Source: Daphnia pulex (Eukaryota; Arthropoda; Branchiopoda; Diplostraca; Daphniidae). Taken from it: DNA of 64,000 nt. The notes below the pieces were generated by a model. It saw only the letters and a list, made by a program, of their open reading frames with translations. It had not been told where the DNA came from and did not search any database. Positions 22,452 to 33,759 of this stretch are shown here, piece by piece; the first letter of the stretch is position 1, and every line of letters begins with the position of its first letter. A program made the position numbers and the translations under genes. The stretch spans positions 11,053,501-11,117,500 of the forward strand of contig NC_060018.1 in NCBI RefSeq assembly GCF_021134715.1. The letters are read 5' to 3'.

Positions 22452-23180
22452 GCATTTTTGACTCCCAAAAATTCTTCCGTCATTGAAGATATTGCAACAG
22501 ACTCCAACTCGATCGCTGGATGGGATGAAGTGGACAAACTTGCTTCGGCATCGGTGAATAGAAATTCCGGACTATGTCTTAAGCAATCGGAATTGGATGA
22601 TGTGGTTCGTCTGTACAAAGATCTAGTAGAGTACGACAAACGGCCGCTTCAATTTGAAAAAAATTAAAAACCTTCAAATGGTCGTTTTGAACGTTCCAAA
22701 GAGGAATAGTAGCCATGTCAACGTGGAAAATATGAAACGGTGTTTTCTATCCGGAGGTGCCCCTTCCCATTTATTGCCAAGAAAGAGCCATCTAGTAGAA
22801 GCAATATGCTCCCGTCTCTGCATCAAAATTGTATCAGGAGAGAAAAATCATTACGTTTCTAGATTCGCCAAAATTATCCAGCAGTACACCATCATCTGAG
22901 AGCGTGTCATGAAAAACGAAACAATATTACAGCAAACTACTCTAAGGCGCTTTATCAGATAAATCAAACTACTCTCACCAATTCGTATTTAATTTTTTGA
23001 AAAAATGTTCATTGTCCTTTATTAATTCTCATGATTTCTCATTCTAGGAACAAAAACGAGGCCAGGAGAAAAAAATTTGCTTCTTCAAGAAGTTTCAAGA
23101 ATTAGCTCGTCATCCAGACATCCGTCGCAATGAAAAGGACTGCATTGGCCTGATTTCTTGGCCTTGCGGAGTCTACTGAG
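22452..23180 (+). other. Scattered coding-like fragments, unidentified
   Basis: Three plus-strand pieces have protein-like composition: 22458-22667 (SSVIEDIATDSNSIAGWDEV...), 22700-22899 (SGGAPSHLLPRKSHLVEAIC...) and about 23050-23180 (QELARHPDIRRNEKDCIGLI). They are in different frames, separated by stops, and no domain was recognised. They may be remains of one gene or transposon protein. Confidence 0.3.
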
Positions 23181-23219
23181 AGTGAAGGAGATCCTATTTC
23201 CCGCGAATACTATGGATTT

Positions 23220-24090
23220 TTAATTTACTGAAGCCAAGTCCGACTCTCGAAACAAATTTGCCGGAGCCAAGAGTGTCTCTAATTTTGACGCCAATGCGCA
23301 TAGTGAGAGAGACGCATTTTCTTTGCTTTTGCCGTATGACAGAACTGTATCAACATCCCAAACTGAGTCATACTTGGCCGCTTGTGGTTTCTTATTATAA
23401 ATTCCTTTCATTAACAATAACATTTTTGTGTGTTGGCCCACTTGGAAGCCTTCTACCCTTTCTATTGTGGAGGACAGGGCGGATCTATCGATATTGACTG
23501 TACTGTATGATTTTGATCTGAATTGTTCCGACAAAATAGCTTCTATCACGATTAAATCATTAGACGTGGGATCTGAACCCCTTCCCATACACTAATCTGA
23601 CCAACTTCGCCAGGCACTTTCTTACGCGCTGGTCGTATTTTCCATTATGGCCCCCACGAATAGCTCGACCACCTCTCACGAAAAACCCTGCTATCCATAG
23701 ACCGCCCTGACAACTTCCAGGAGACTAACCGGAAGCCGGGGACGCTGCATAATGGGTTCATCTCCTCCTTGACCGACTTCAGAAGCCTTTGGCTTGGCCT
23801 AAGGACCCAAGGGGTATCGCATGCCATGCTCATTAGCGTTGGTAACCACGGCTGAGCCGCCAAAGTGGACAGATCAACAGAATAAAAGCTTCTTCCCTCT
23901 CCGCTTTCACGCAGGCAATCCCCAATGACCGCGAAAGGTGGGAACGCATGCGCCCCTGTCAGCTTCACCAAATTCAGTGAAATGCATCCCATGCCCGTCA
24001 GGCTCCACAATTGCAGCTGGCATGGCAGCTCTACTTTTCCTGTTCCCCAACGTACCGTCTAAATTTGGAACTCCTGCGCTAGCTGACACA
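23220..24090 (-). mobile_element. DIRS-type retroelement fragment (RNase H end and tyrosine recombinase)
   Basis: DIRS elements encode RT/RNase H and integrate with a tyrosine recombinase. From 24010 the minus strand reads HAFPPFAVIGDCL and, after a frame change, QPWLPTLMSMACDTPWVL, matching the conserved 3' end of the DIRS RT/RNase H frame. At 23588-23220 the recombinase N-terminal region follows: DRSALSSTIERVEGFQVGQ, MKGIYNKKPQAAKYDSVWDV and FRESDLASVN, where R of FRES sits at the first catalytic arginine position. The frame stops there, so the HxxR and tyrosine boxes are lost. The RT domain is missing upstream. It is a short, frame-broken remnant. Confidence 0.78.
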
Positions 24091-27000
24091 ACAATTACGA
24101 CTCTTCAGCTCTTTACGCTACGGCTAGATCTTCGGAAAAAGTAGATTCTCACAATTTCAGTCATCTCATGGAAAAGTTTTTTTGTAATGTGTCGCAGGCC
24201 AGGAACCCATAGTTTTAATCTCAACCCAAATTGAACCCAATTTTTCCAGCGTGGCAGCTCTAGTTGTCCTGTTGCAAACGTGCCGTCTACATGCGGATTT
24301 CATAGCACAAGCCGTTATAACCATAAAGAATATTCCGATTACAATTACTCTCCATCTAAGAATCGGTTGGCCTAAACTTGAGGATTTTCCGTCAATGACA
24401 CGACCGTAGACTCGACGCGGAGAGTTGATTGAGCTGAATATAGGAGACTGGTGATCGAAATAAAGCGAAGGCTATACAAGCAAGTATTGTTTCCTTATCG
24501 AACATGAAATTGAATCATATTTTTTTACCAACGTTATTGGGCGTTTAAAGTGTTTTGTACTCAGAGGAAGACGACGACGAAGAAAGAATTCATGCAGGGT
24601 GGCAAAATACTGCAAGCAGTCGAACAGCGGATATGATTTCGTACGACTATCCCTCCTGTGTAAATGCACGAGTACGTACCTGACCTACTTATAACCAACT
24701 GTGATGACATAAAGCCTCGATTCAAAATTCGTGACACTTTTCAGAAATTTTCTCGTTTTGTCAAGTTTTGAACTCACCAGTGACGTTATTTTCTCAACTC
24801 TTTATTTTTTCTTAAATATAACTCCAAATTCTCTTTATCAAACCTTTAGTCCCCTTGACTGATTTTTTCCCATTGGTTGTACTATTTCGAAATTTATAGT
24901 ATCCGAATAAGATCTTTTCACGTTTGACGTGTAAACCAAATGGTAACGCTTAATACTTTATTTCAAATCGTTATGTTCGTGGATTCTAAGCAATCTTTTC
25001 TCGGTCGCTACGTGTATAAAATTATGTTTACCAGGTTGCGAGTGTGCCTTTGAGGCAATTTGTTTAGTAGAATCTAGAATGTCTGAATGAAGCTAGGTGT
25101 TATGCAGTGAACGAAAAATCCACGGAGCCAGTTTATCAAGTAAAAGATCTCATATAAAATTTGAATTTTGCATTACCAAATTAATATTTGCTAGCGTATT
25201 TGTCCCTTGTTGATTTGAATTGTTTGCCTAATGAAATTAATCAAATTTAGAATTTTTGAAGATGCACACAGTGGCGAAGCAGATGCGGCATGTATTTACA
25301 AAGGGTGTGGAGTAAGAATTTTTGCAGTAAGCACTACCTAGCTTACTAATTGCAAACTGCGTTACTCCTTTAGTATTACTTCTTGCTCTTGAAAACTGAA
25401 AAAACAAGAAATCCAAAGTCAGAAAAGCAATATGATTTTTCGGCTACCTAATAATAGCCAATAGTTGTAAATACTAATGGATGTCACTATCCAGATAAAT
25501 TTAATTTACTTTACTTTATTTTTTATTTAATTTTTTTTTCTATTTTGACTATGAATATCAGTTTTATTTTGAAGTAAAACCACTTCAAATATTTCTGAAA
25601 AAGTGGATTACTTCAAATTTTTTCCGACCAACCATAAACACCCCACTTTAAATTAATATATCCTTTTTGAAAATAGATACAACCTATTAAAGTAAATGAT
25701 TCGATACCTTGCTGCTTACGCGAATTTCCTGATAGGCGATAGGCCACTTCGTTTCATGGAGTTAAGTTGTCCTTTTTCGGAAAACTGTCCCCCTGGAATT
25801 CTTTGCACATTCCCCCTGAAATCCCAATCACTGCCAATCACAAGCTTACCCTGAAATCTCAATTTACGCCCCTTTGAACTTAAATAATTTTCTTCCACAG
25901 GTTTTAAGGCCTTGAGATTACCCTTGGTTAATTTAATTTGCCTTCATAATTTGCCTTCATATTTGTTGTTTTTAACCATCACTTTGACCTTATTTTGGCT
26001 GCAGACGTTTGTGTGTGTACTATTTACTATATGTCCTATCAAAGGTTGTCTTGTGTTTTCATGTACAGAAAAAGAAGTCTAGTTCCTCTCTCTTTTTTCT
26101 CCCTACTCTACTGTAGTGAAGAAGCACTCTCACCTTCTCTCGTTCCAATTCTTTTTCCCCACTACAATCAAGGTAATACACAGATTCTAAGAACAAAACA
26201 TATTTCATTCATATTTCATTTAAAAGGCTGGCCATGCAACGTTTCTTCTTCTGTCAACTTTCTGTAGTTGGTCGAGAGAGTAGTACAGAAATTCTCTTGG
26301 CCAGCTATGGATTGTAGGCTGGACCTTGTTCCTTTACATTTTGTCCTGTAGTTGAGCAAATGGAATCTGCAATTTATGATGCCATTTGATTAGTTACTTT
26401 GGTGATGTAAACCGAACGTCAATTGACGATTTCTAAATCAGGAATGCAGGAATCCTGTACCGTAGTCGCTGACAGCAGATAACTCGATCACAAAAGCAGG
26501 AAAGTCCTTTTTTGTTAGGTGGATGGCATTTGGAAGTAGTAAATAGGGAAGACGTCAGATTTTGTGTGGGGTGGTTTTGAGAGATAAATGAATGGTTGTT
26601 TGAAATATGTTGATTCAACCGAAAGATGGGTAAAAATTGCTTTTTCTGGCCCTCTAAGAAGAGATAGAGCAAAACACGGTATTTTCAATCAAAATTTTAA
26701 CCGAAACGAAACAGAAAATAGAATCCGCGTCGATTGTCAATCCCACAAAAAAAAATGAAAGATAAAAAATTCATTTTTTCGGGAAGGCTGCCTCTCTTGA
26801 TTCTAGAATATGATTTTTTAGTAGAAAAATTAATTTAATAAGGATGCTTGTAATTCATTTTATCATGTTAAGTTGATGCTAGGCAAAGTTGAACATTATT
26901 AAAAATTTATAAAGATTTAGTTTTAATTATCCGTAAAAAAATCTTAAGACAGGACAGAAATTTTGTTCCGCAGCGCTATAAACAGCATTAATATTGTTTT

Positions 27001-27242
27001 TTTTTTGCGAAATAATTATAACCTTTAGATGGAAAACAAATTATATTATTAAGCTAAAAGTAAGCTTTATACTAAATTTGAAACGTTACAAATAATCGAG
27101 AAAAAATTGGCAATAATTGATCAATAACTAATGGTCAGGCAATCGGCTATTTGAGGGAAAAAAATTACTTCTTTTAAAGAATTCCAATGAGAAATTGTCA
27201 CGAAATATGACGAGGAAGTAATGAATGATGATTCACTAAATT
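24091..27242. other. AT-rich stretch, nothing identified
   Basis: No open frame above 90 residues, no recognisable domain, no convincing inverted or tandem repeat. The 60- to 79-residue minus frames in the second half lack splice context. Confidence 0.5.
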
Positions 27243-27464
27243 AACTGGAAGTTACTATGTGGATTTGTTTGATAACAACAGATTTAAGACGATCCGCGAT
27301 CACCAAAATGAAATGTACTGCTTTGACGTGCTTGCAACGTTTTCATTTTCATTAACTGGAAGTTACGATGTGGATTTATTGGTTACAACAAATTTAAGAC
27401 GACCCAGGACCATCAAAATGAAATGTACTGCGGAGTCGGACGTGCTTGGAACGTTTCCCTTTTG
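27243..27464. repeat. Two-copy tandem duplication, 111-bp unit
   Basis: AACTGGAAGTTACTATGTGG at 27243 recurs with about 85 percent identity as AACTGGAAGTTACGATGTGG at 27354. Both copies continue through AAATGTACTGC. The second copy has a small insertion. It spans a short open frame but is not gene-like. Confidence 0.8.
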
Positions 27465-28493
27465 GAAAAAAAGAATAAAAGCAAAACCAAATTTCTGAAT
27501 ATATTTTACGCAATGAAGGCTTACAGCGCTTGAAGAATGAGATATTTGAAGAAGCAAAATTTCTGGCAGCCTTGAAATACTATTAGGCTTATATGTCCCT
27601 GAGGAATTGGGCGAGGGGTGTCGCAAACAGGTTTGGGGACCGTGAGACGCTCTCATGATCCTCGGATCCCAACGTGACTTATCCCATTCGACGTAGAATT
27701 ACTTTTTACATGTGAGTTAACTAATTTTTTTAACTATCATTTTTATTTACGGGGAAATTGGTAACAAAAAAGCAACAAAAGGGAAAACTTCTAAAATTGA
27801 AGAAAACGTTTGCTTCTGAAATTAGAAGATACGATTGATTCTAATTTAAAGGAAAACTTTTTCTTTCTCTCATATGTAATATTTGGAGACTCAAATTTCC
27901 CTATTCGGGAGATTTTTTGTATAGACACCCTAGTTGTTTTTAAAGCTCGATCCACTAACAGATGACAGTGTTATTTTTTATAGGCCGTCTGCTTGCGGAA
28001 CGTCAAGGTCAATTAGTCAATTGGCGAGGCTATATAATTTGGTTATATAATTGGCGCTGTTTCTTAGCAAGACTTGTCAGTAGGATGGGCAAAACTAGAA
28101 AATCTTTGGCAGGAGCTTATTATCTACATGCTCGTTTTCGTGGGCATGGGCAATGTGCAAAACTAAAAAATTTTGCATGAGCTTACCATCCAAAGATTCT
28201 TGTTTTCGTCCATCATTGAAGCCAATATTGCTTTGTTGCAATATTAATATTATAAAAGGCCCGCGATGACTATAACATATCCAACTTTTCATCTGCAACA
28301 AATTGATAGATTTTCGTTCGCTTGATTCACTTTCTATTTCTAGAACGGTGTGTAAAAAAGAAAAGTATCTGAAGAAACAGTACATAATCAAATAACCAGT
28401 TTATCACAACAAATATCATACAAAAGTTAAAAAAAATTAGCGGAGGATATTAGATTTTGGAAAAGTTCTTATTTCATCAGACAGGGTAAAGAT
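27465..28493. other. Intergenic, with a short internal duplication
   Basis: GGGCAAAACTAGAAAATCTT (28087) and a related GTGCAAAACTAAAAAATTTT (28155) with GGAGCTTA/TGAGCTTA text suggest a degenerate 70-bp direct duplication. Otherwise nothing is supported. Confidence 0.35.
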
Positions 28494-31400
28494 TATTACA
28501 CTGTTGGTCGTGGTTTGAATTGTGACGTTGTCATATAACAAGGCAAGACTATAACGTCAATGTTGACAACCTTAGTCGCCATCATTGCATTATACGAAGA
28601 GATGAAAAGTCCAAACGTGAACAACAGACATTTATAGAAGATTGTTCTGCAAATGGAACATTTATTAGTGGTGTCAGAATCAATAAGGCAAAAATAACAT
28701 GTCTTGGAAATGGGGATGTTATAGCTATAGCCTGTCCGTACGGGCACACTTTCACATTCCTAGACTCAAATCATGTCGATACCAACTCTCCAACATAAAT
28801 GAATCGTGATTTTTTTATTGTTCGCAAACTTGGAAAAGGGTAAGATTTTCTTTTATGCACAAATTTACTTTTTATTAACAAATGTTATTATTGCAGTTCA
28901 TATGGCGAAGTGTGGTTGTCTGTGAACAAAACAACCAATAGGAAAAATGCCATTAAATGCCTGACCAGGGAATCTCAGAATTTAAACAATTTCCAAAAAA
29001 AGAAACTCGTCGAGAAACTAAATAAGGAGTTAGATTTGTTAAGAATACTAAATCATCCTGGTGTTGTAAAGGTACTTTTTTCGTAATTTTTTTACTAGTA
29101 CTCACGTCGTAGTATTCACGTCGACGTGGCGGGAAACTCCACTGGCTGTAAGTTTCTCACCCTTCTTGACTCTTTTGGCCTCTCCCAACACATCCAAGGC
29201 ATCACTCATCTTGATGGCCACACTCTCGATCTCGTTATCTCGCGTATCTCCGACAACGTCGTCTGTGAATGCATGATATCTGCTTTAATAGAAGATCACT
29301 TTGCCATTCATACGCTCATTCGTGCCCATCGGCCTGTGCGCCCACAGAAAAGAATTACGTATCGTGAGCTAGACCGCATTGATGCCGACTGCTTCATGTC
29401 TGATTTGCTCAGTCTCTCTCTTTTTACTGATCCATCTGATGACCTCAACATACTGCTTGAACAATACAACGCCGACCTTTCGCTGCTACTCGACAAACAT
29501 GCGCCTGAGCGTTCGAAGGTGATAACTGTCCGGCCGGCAAATCCTTGGGTGTCTACAGATGTCTTGGCTATCAGAAGAAGGTGCAGAGCATCGGAACGTC
29601 GATGGAGAAATCGGAAGAAAAAGGGTCTAGCACTCGAGTTTGACAGGGAGATCGTCCGTAACCTGTTAAAAGAAAAACGCCATCTGCTCAAGAAAGAGAA
29701 GTCGTCGTTCCTCAACGAAAAGATCGCGGAGGCTGAGGGAAAAAAGTCACTTTTCAATATCGTCGACTCGTTTCTTCTTAAGAAGCCGGGTCTTAAGCTT
29801 CCTCGCCATGACTCCCTTCCTGATCTTGTCAGCCGTTTCAGTGATCACTTTCTGAAGAAGGTGACCGATATCAGGGCCAGCCTTGACGACGTTGCTTTTT
29901 GCTCCTCTGCCACTGCCACTGCTGATGCTGTTGTGTCCATCGACGTCCCCTCTTTCTCTTCGTTTGAATGTGTTTCGGTGTGTGAAATTTCTGCTCTAAT
30001 TAAAGAATGTCCTTCCAAATCCTCCTCTCGTGATCCGATTCCCACCTCTCTTCTAAAGAAATTTGCAGATGTACTTGCTGTTCCTATTGCCTCTATTGTG
30101 AATCTGTCGCTGTCCTCCGGTATTTTGCCTGGTGAAATGAAACTTGCTTTTGTCTCTCCTCTCCTGAAGAAACCGAGCCTCTGTGTGGATGATCTTAATA
30201 ACTATCGACCTGTATCTCTGCTCTCTTTTCTATCTAAACTTGTCGAGCGTGTGGTTGCCAAGCAACTTTCAAGTCACTTACTGGCCGGTGATCTCTACGT
30301 CCCTGTCCAGTCGGCATACAGGCCGAATCATTCAACGGAGACGGCATTGCTCAAGGTTTTTAATGATCTCTTGCTGAGTGTGGATAGTGGTGATGCGGCT
30401 GTTTTGGCCCTGCTGGACCAGAGCGCAGCCTTTGATACCATTGACCACTCAATCCTTTTGAGCATACTCACGTGTCGATTCGGGATTACTGGCTCTGTAC
30501 TTACCTGGTTTCGGTCATATCTTTACGATCGCTGTCAATCTTTTTCTATCTCTGGAGTAACTTCTGCTGCTGTTTATCTTTCATTTTGCGTGCCTCAAGG
30601 ATCAGTACTTGGCCCCGTCCTTTTTACTCTGTATAAAAGCCCTATCCATTCCATTTCGCTAAAGCACGGTGTGACGGATCACTACTATGCCGACGACGAC
30701 CAGAAGTATGTTTCATTCCACCTTACCCCTGACTACTCCGAGCAGCGTCGGGCTTTCTCCACACTCTCCGCCTGCGTTGGTGAAACAAAGCAGTGGATGG
30801 CAGAAAATCGGATAAAGTTCAATGACTTAAAGTCTGATGCAATCGTCGTGTACTCGGGAGACCAGCCGATGTAAACCTGCTGATTTTCCTCTTGCCATTG
30901 GTGATGCGTCCATCACTCCGTCCGATTCTGTTCGAAACCTTGGGATCACCATTGATAAGCACTTGACTATGCATCTTCAGATCAACAAGACGTGTAGAAG
31001 TGCCTTATTCCACCTCCGCAGGATTGCAAGAATTCGAAAATTCCTCTCACGATCGGCTGCCGTCCAACTGGTCTCCGCATTTGTCCTGTCTCACATTGAC
31101 TATGGGAATTCTCTTCTCGCCGGACTCCCGTCATCTCGGTTGGAACCTATAAAGAAGGTCTTGTATGCTGCTGCTCGAGTCGTCACCGGAGCCCGACAAC
31201 GCGATGCCATGACCCCTCATCTGCGGGAGCTTCACTGGCTGCCAGTCCCTTATCGGGTTGACTTTAAGATCGCGGTGCTGACGTACCGCTGCCTCAATCG
31301 TTGTGCTCCTTCCTACTTGTCCAGCCTAATATCTCGCCGTGTAGTCGACGGTCGAGGTGGTCGTGTTCTGAGGTCCTCCGTTGCCCCCTCTGCTCTTTAT

Positions 31401-31995
31401 GATCTTGTTCCGCCTTCGATTCATGTAAAATCTTACGGCAATAGAGCATTTTCTAATTATGCACCTACTGTTTGGAACAAACTCCCTGTGTCTGTTCGCT
31501 CAGCCTCTTCTCTTCCTCGCTTCCGTACTGCACTTAAAACTCACTTTTTCTGTATTGCGTATAAATAATTACTTCCCTGCTTCAGTCGTGAGCCAAAAGG
31601 CGCCTTTGATCATCTGTGCTTATGTAAAAGTGCGCCTCATAGAAATGCAATATATTATTATTATTATTACATATTGACCAATCTATTAATATTTCACATC
31701 ATTAGTTGGAAGCCAGCATCTGTAAGCGCAATTCCATCTACCTAATGTTAGAATTGATATGTGGAGGCGATATGCGGGAATTTTTAATTCACGAGGGACA
31801 ACTTGACGAATCCACTGCAAAATGTTGTCTAGGCAAAGCAAGAATGTACTCTTAAAGGTACTAGACTTCAATAGAATTGTTTTTTAACGTAATGTAATTT
31901 TTTATCTTTTTTTAATTATAGATTACTGATTTCGGTCTATCCAAGTTCGTGAACGACGACAACATCTGCAAGACATAAGCAACAACATCGCGGAC
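28494..31995 (+). pseudogene. CHK2-like FHA/protein kinase pseudogene split by a LINE
   Basis: CHK2/Loki kinases carry an FHA phosphothreonine-binding domain before a kinase domain and act in the DNA-damage checkpoint. At 28494 the frame reads YYTVGRGLNCDVVI, hits a stop, then after a frame change NLSRHHCIIRRDEKS, FIEDCSANGTFISGVRINK and ITCLGNGDVIAIACPYGHTF: the FHA motifs GR, SxxH and NG are all present. A TAA precedes MNRDFFIVRKLGKG. The intron at 28840-28896 splits the glycine loop, continuing SYGEVWLSV and NAIKCL (lysine) to LLRILNHPGVVK at 29071. A LINE fills the next intron. At about 31725-31857 the frame reads SIYLMLELICGGDMREFL with GQLDESTAKC, and 31922 onward ITDFGLSKF (DFG). The HRD catalytic loop is absent and stops follow. 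It is clearly dead, although splice sites remain. Confidence 0.87.
29118..31672 (+). mobile_element. 5'-truncated L2/CR1-type LINE
   Basis: A non-LTR retrotransposon in the sense direction of the host pseudogene, within its intron. It starts inside the endonuclease (IHVDVAGN, then HTLDLVI and a DHF-type site), so the N-terminal catalytic residues are missing. The RT region at about 29840-30830 has NYRPVSLLSFLSKLVERVVA, AYRPNHSTETALL, LDQSAAFDTIDH, VPQGSVLGP and YYADDD. A frameshift at about 30840-30875 passes to the second frame (30837-31568), with the C-terminal region ending SLPRFRTALKTHFF. The 3' end GAAATGCAATATATTATTAT is an (ATT)n tail typical of L2 elements. The target duplication was not resolved. 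Confidence 0.93.
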
Positions 31996-32039
31996 ATCTA
32001 GCGGAGAAAATTCTCTCTTGACAAAATATTTTGAAAAAA

Positions 32040-32120
32040 TAGCGCCGGAAAATAGCCAGGTGCTGGGTTGAGGTTGAGATTGAGGGTTGAGGTTTAGAGT
32101 TGAGGTTCTGGTTTGAGGTT
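32040..32120. repeat. Degenerate TTGAGG-type short repeat
   Basis: About nine units of GGTTGAGGTT/GATTGAGGGTT/GGTTTAGAGTT run directly after the kinase pseudogene. They are too degenerate and short to be called telomeric. Confidence 0.5.
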
Positions 32121-33533
32121 CTACACATGGCACTAAAACCGTGCCTTAACGTTTTATTTTTACAGCTTCTATTCGTGTTGTTTCTCCTTATGTTGTATTC
32201 GTCCACAAAAGTAATGTCGACGGTACAATCGCGATGGGAATTACGCAAGTATTACGTTGATGGATACTATTGCTATTGCCTTTGCCTATGCTGAAGTGAA
32301 TTATTTTTCCAACAATACCCCCGGGCGGTCAGGAGGCCAGTGTTTTTATCCAATAGGCTTTTATACAGAAAACGCGACGATTTGCTGAAAAGTCTGCAAT
32401 TAATATTTCCAATTGATGTATTTTTCTTTTATTATTTTTAGCTATTCATATTAAATGACCCTTGAAAAACTTAGAAAAATTGTTGCAGTTACCCGCTTCA
32501 GCCTCATTAATTCTCTACAGAAATTGCAATGCTATGATTTGGTATACCTGTTTTATGACGAGACACAATCCTCTGTATAGTAGGCCGGTGATTTATTCAC
32601 GTTTATTCATTAGGCTGTCTTAACAATAAACGGCTGTACAATTTTCGAAATGGTGTCCATATTTTTCATTGGCGTAGTAGTAGTAGCGTAAATTGGAATA
32701 GTCTTGCTAGTTGCTACGAATACTGTCATTAGGACCAAAGTTAGAAAACCATTTCAGCTCAAAATTTGTTTTCTTTCCATTTTTACCATTCTTGATCCAT
32801 GCCTTGATGATGACGACAATATTTTCTTAAACAGATTAAATGATACGAGACTTTTTAATCCGGATATTAAGGGTTCAAGTTCCTTTTCGGGCGAAAATAT
32901 TTTTTTAGAAATAATTAATTGCTTAGATTTACCAAATATGAAAATTTTATCATAACAGTAAAGTAAGTTTTATAAATTTATGCGTTTCAAGATATATACA
33001 GTCACGCTTGTTAATTTCTTGAGCAGGAAAATGGCTCTATGTGTTTTAGAATTCTGCCTGACTGTATCTTTAAGTCAAAATTGTGTTTAAAAAACTTTGA
33101 AAAAATGATTCATAATTCAAATTCAAAATTGAATTTTACCTTCAGATAAATTTCGAATGTCATATTTGCTTCAATCAAAATAAGCTTTGAAACAAAACTA
33201 TGAAGCAGACGAAACTTTTCAATCCAAATTCGTAACCAATAAATACCGCCCCCACCTCTAAATCCAAGAACAATAAAAACGGTTTTCTCGCCCGCGATTG
33301 ACATCCACCGAACGGATCGAGATTATGTAAGTATTCATTTTCATCTCATCACGAAACCGCTTCAATAACACACTCCCGGACCCTCTTTTAAAACCGAGTG
33401 GGAATACAATTTAAAAAATGATCTAATCACTTCCAAAAAATGTAAAATTATAAAAAACTCACAGAAAAATAAACTTAAAAATAATAGAGATTAAGAAGAT
33501 TCGATGCGGTTATAACGTTTGCGTGTAACTTAC
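32121..33533. other. AT-rich stretch, nothing identified
   Basis: An 83-residue plus frame (32704-32955) and a 64-residue minus frame (33304-33110, containing GFRGGGGIYW) lack recognisable domains. The latter was considered as a second exon for the signal-peptide exon at 33586, but no phase-compatible acceptor was found. Confidence 0.4.
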
Positions 33534-33586
33534 TGGCTGTTGAGGCTGCGACCAGCGCCGTGACCAAAAAGATGGCCGAACGCATA
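33534..33586 (-). CDS. Isolated signal-peptide first exon
   Basis: ATG at 33586 opens MRSAIFLVTALVAASNS, a classic signal peptide (charged n-region, hydrophobic core, small residues before cleavage), and the exon ends at a GTAAGT donor at 33533, splitting a CA|N codon. Arthropod cuticle and other secreted proteins often have exactly this structure: a tiny first exon ending just after the signal. A TATA box lies upstream. No downstream exon is recognised in the next 1.4 kb before the kinase pseudogene, so the gene may be cut off, or its second exon is too diverged to see. Start choice is supported by the promoter spacing. Confidence 0.5.
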
Positions 33587-33737
33587 ACTGATGGGAATTA
33601 ACTTTGAACTAAAATCAATTAGTAGCAGAGATCTCTACTAAGACGGGTGGTTCACTCGCATCAACAACACGAACGAGTCTAACGCACCGCGCACATTTGT
33701 ACAGGCTATAATGGATGGGACCAGTTGACCTACCACC

Positions 33738-33753
33738 CCGTTTTATATCCCAG
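33738..33753 (-). promoter_or_regulatory. TATA-box core promoter
   Basis: On the minus strand GGGATATAAAACGGGG lies about 150 bp upstream of the signal-peptide ATG; TCAACTGG about 20 bases further on may serve as initiator. This leaves a 5' leader of about 120 bases. Confidence 0.5.
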
Positions 33754-33759
33754 CGCCGA

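Noticed and set aside
32040..32120. Telomeric repeat
   Set aside because: TTGAGG-type units are degenerate and too few; they do not match the arthropod TTAGG repeat.
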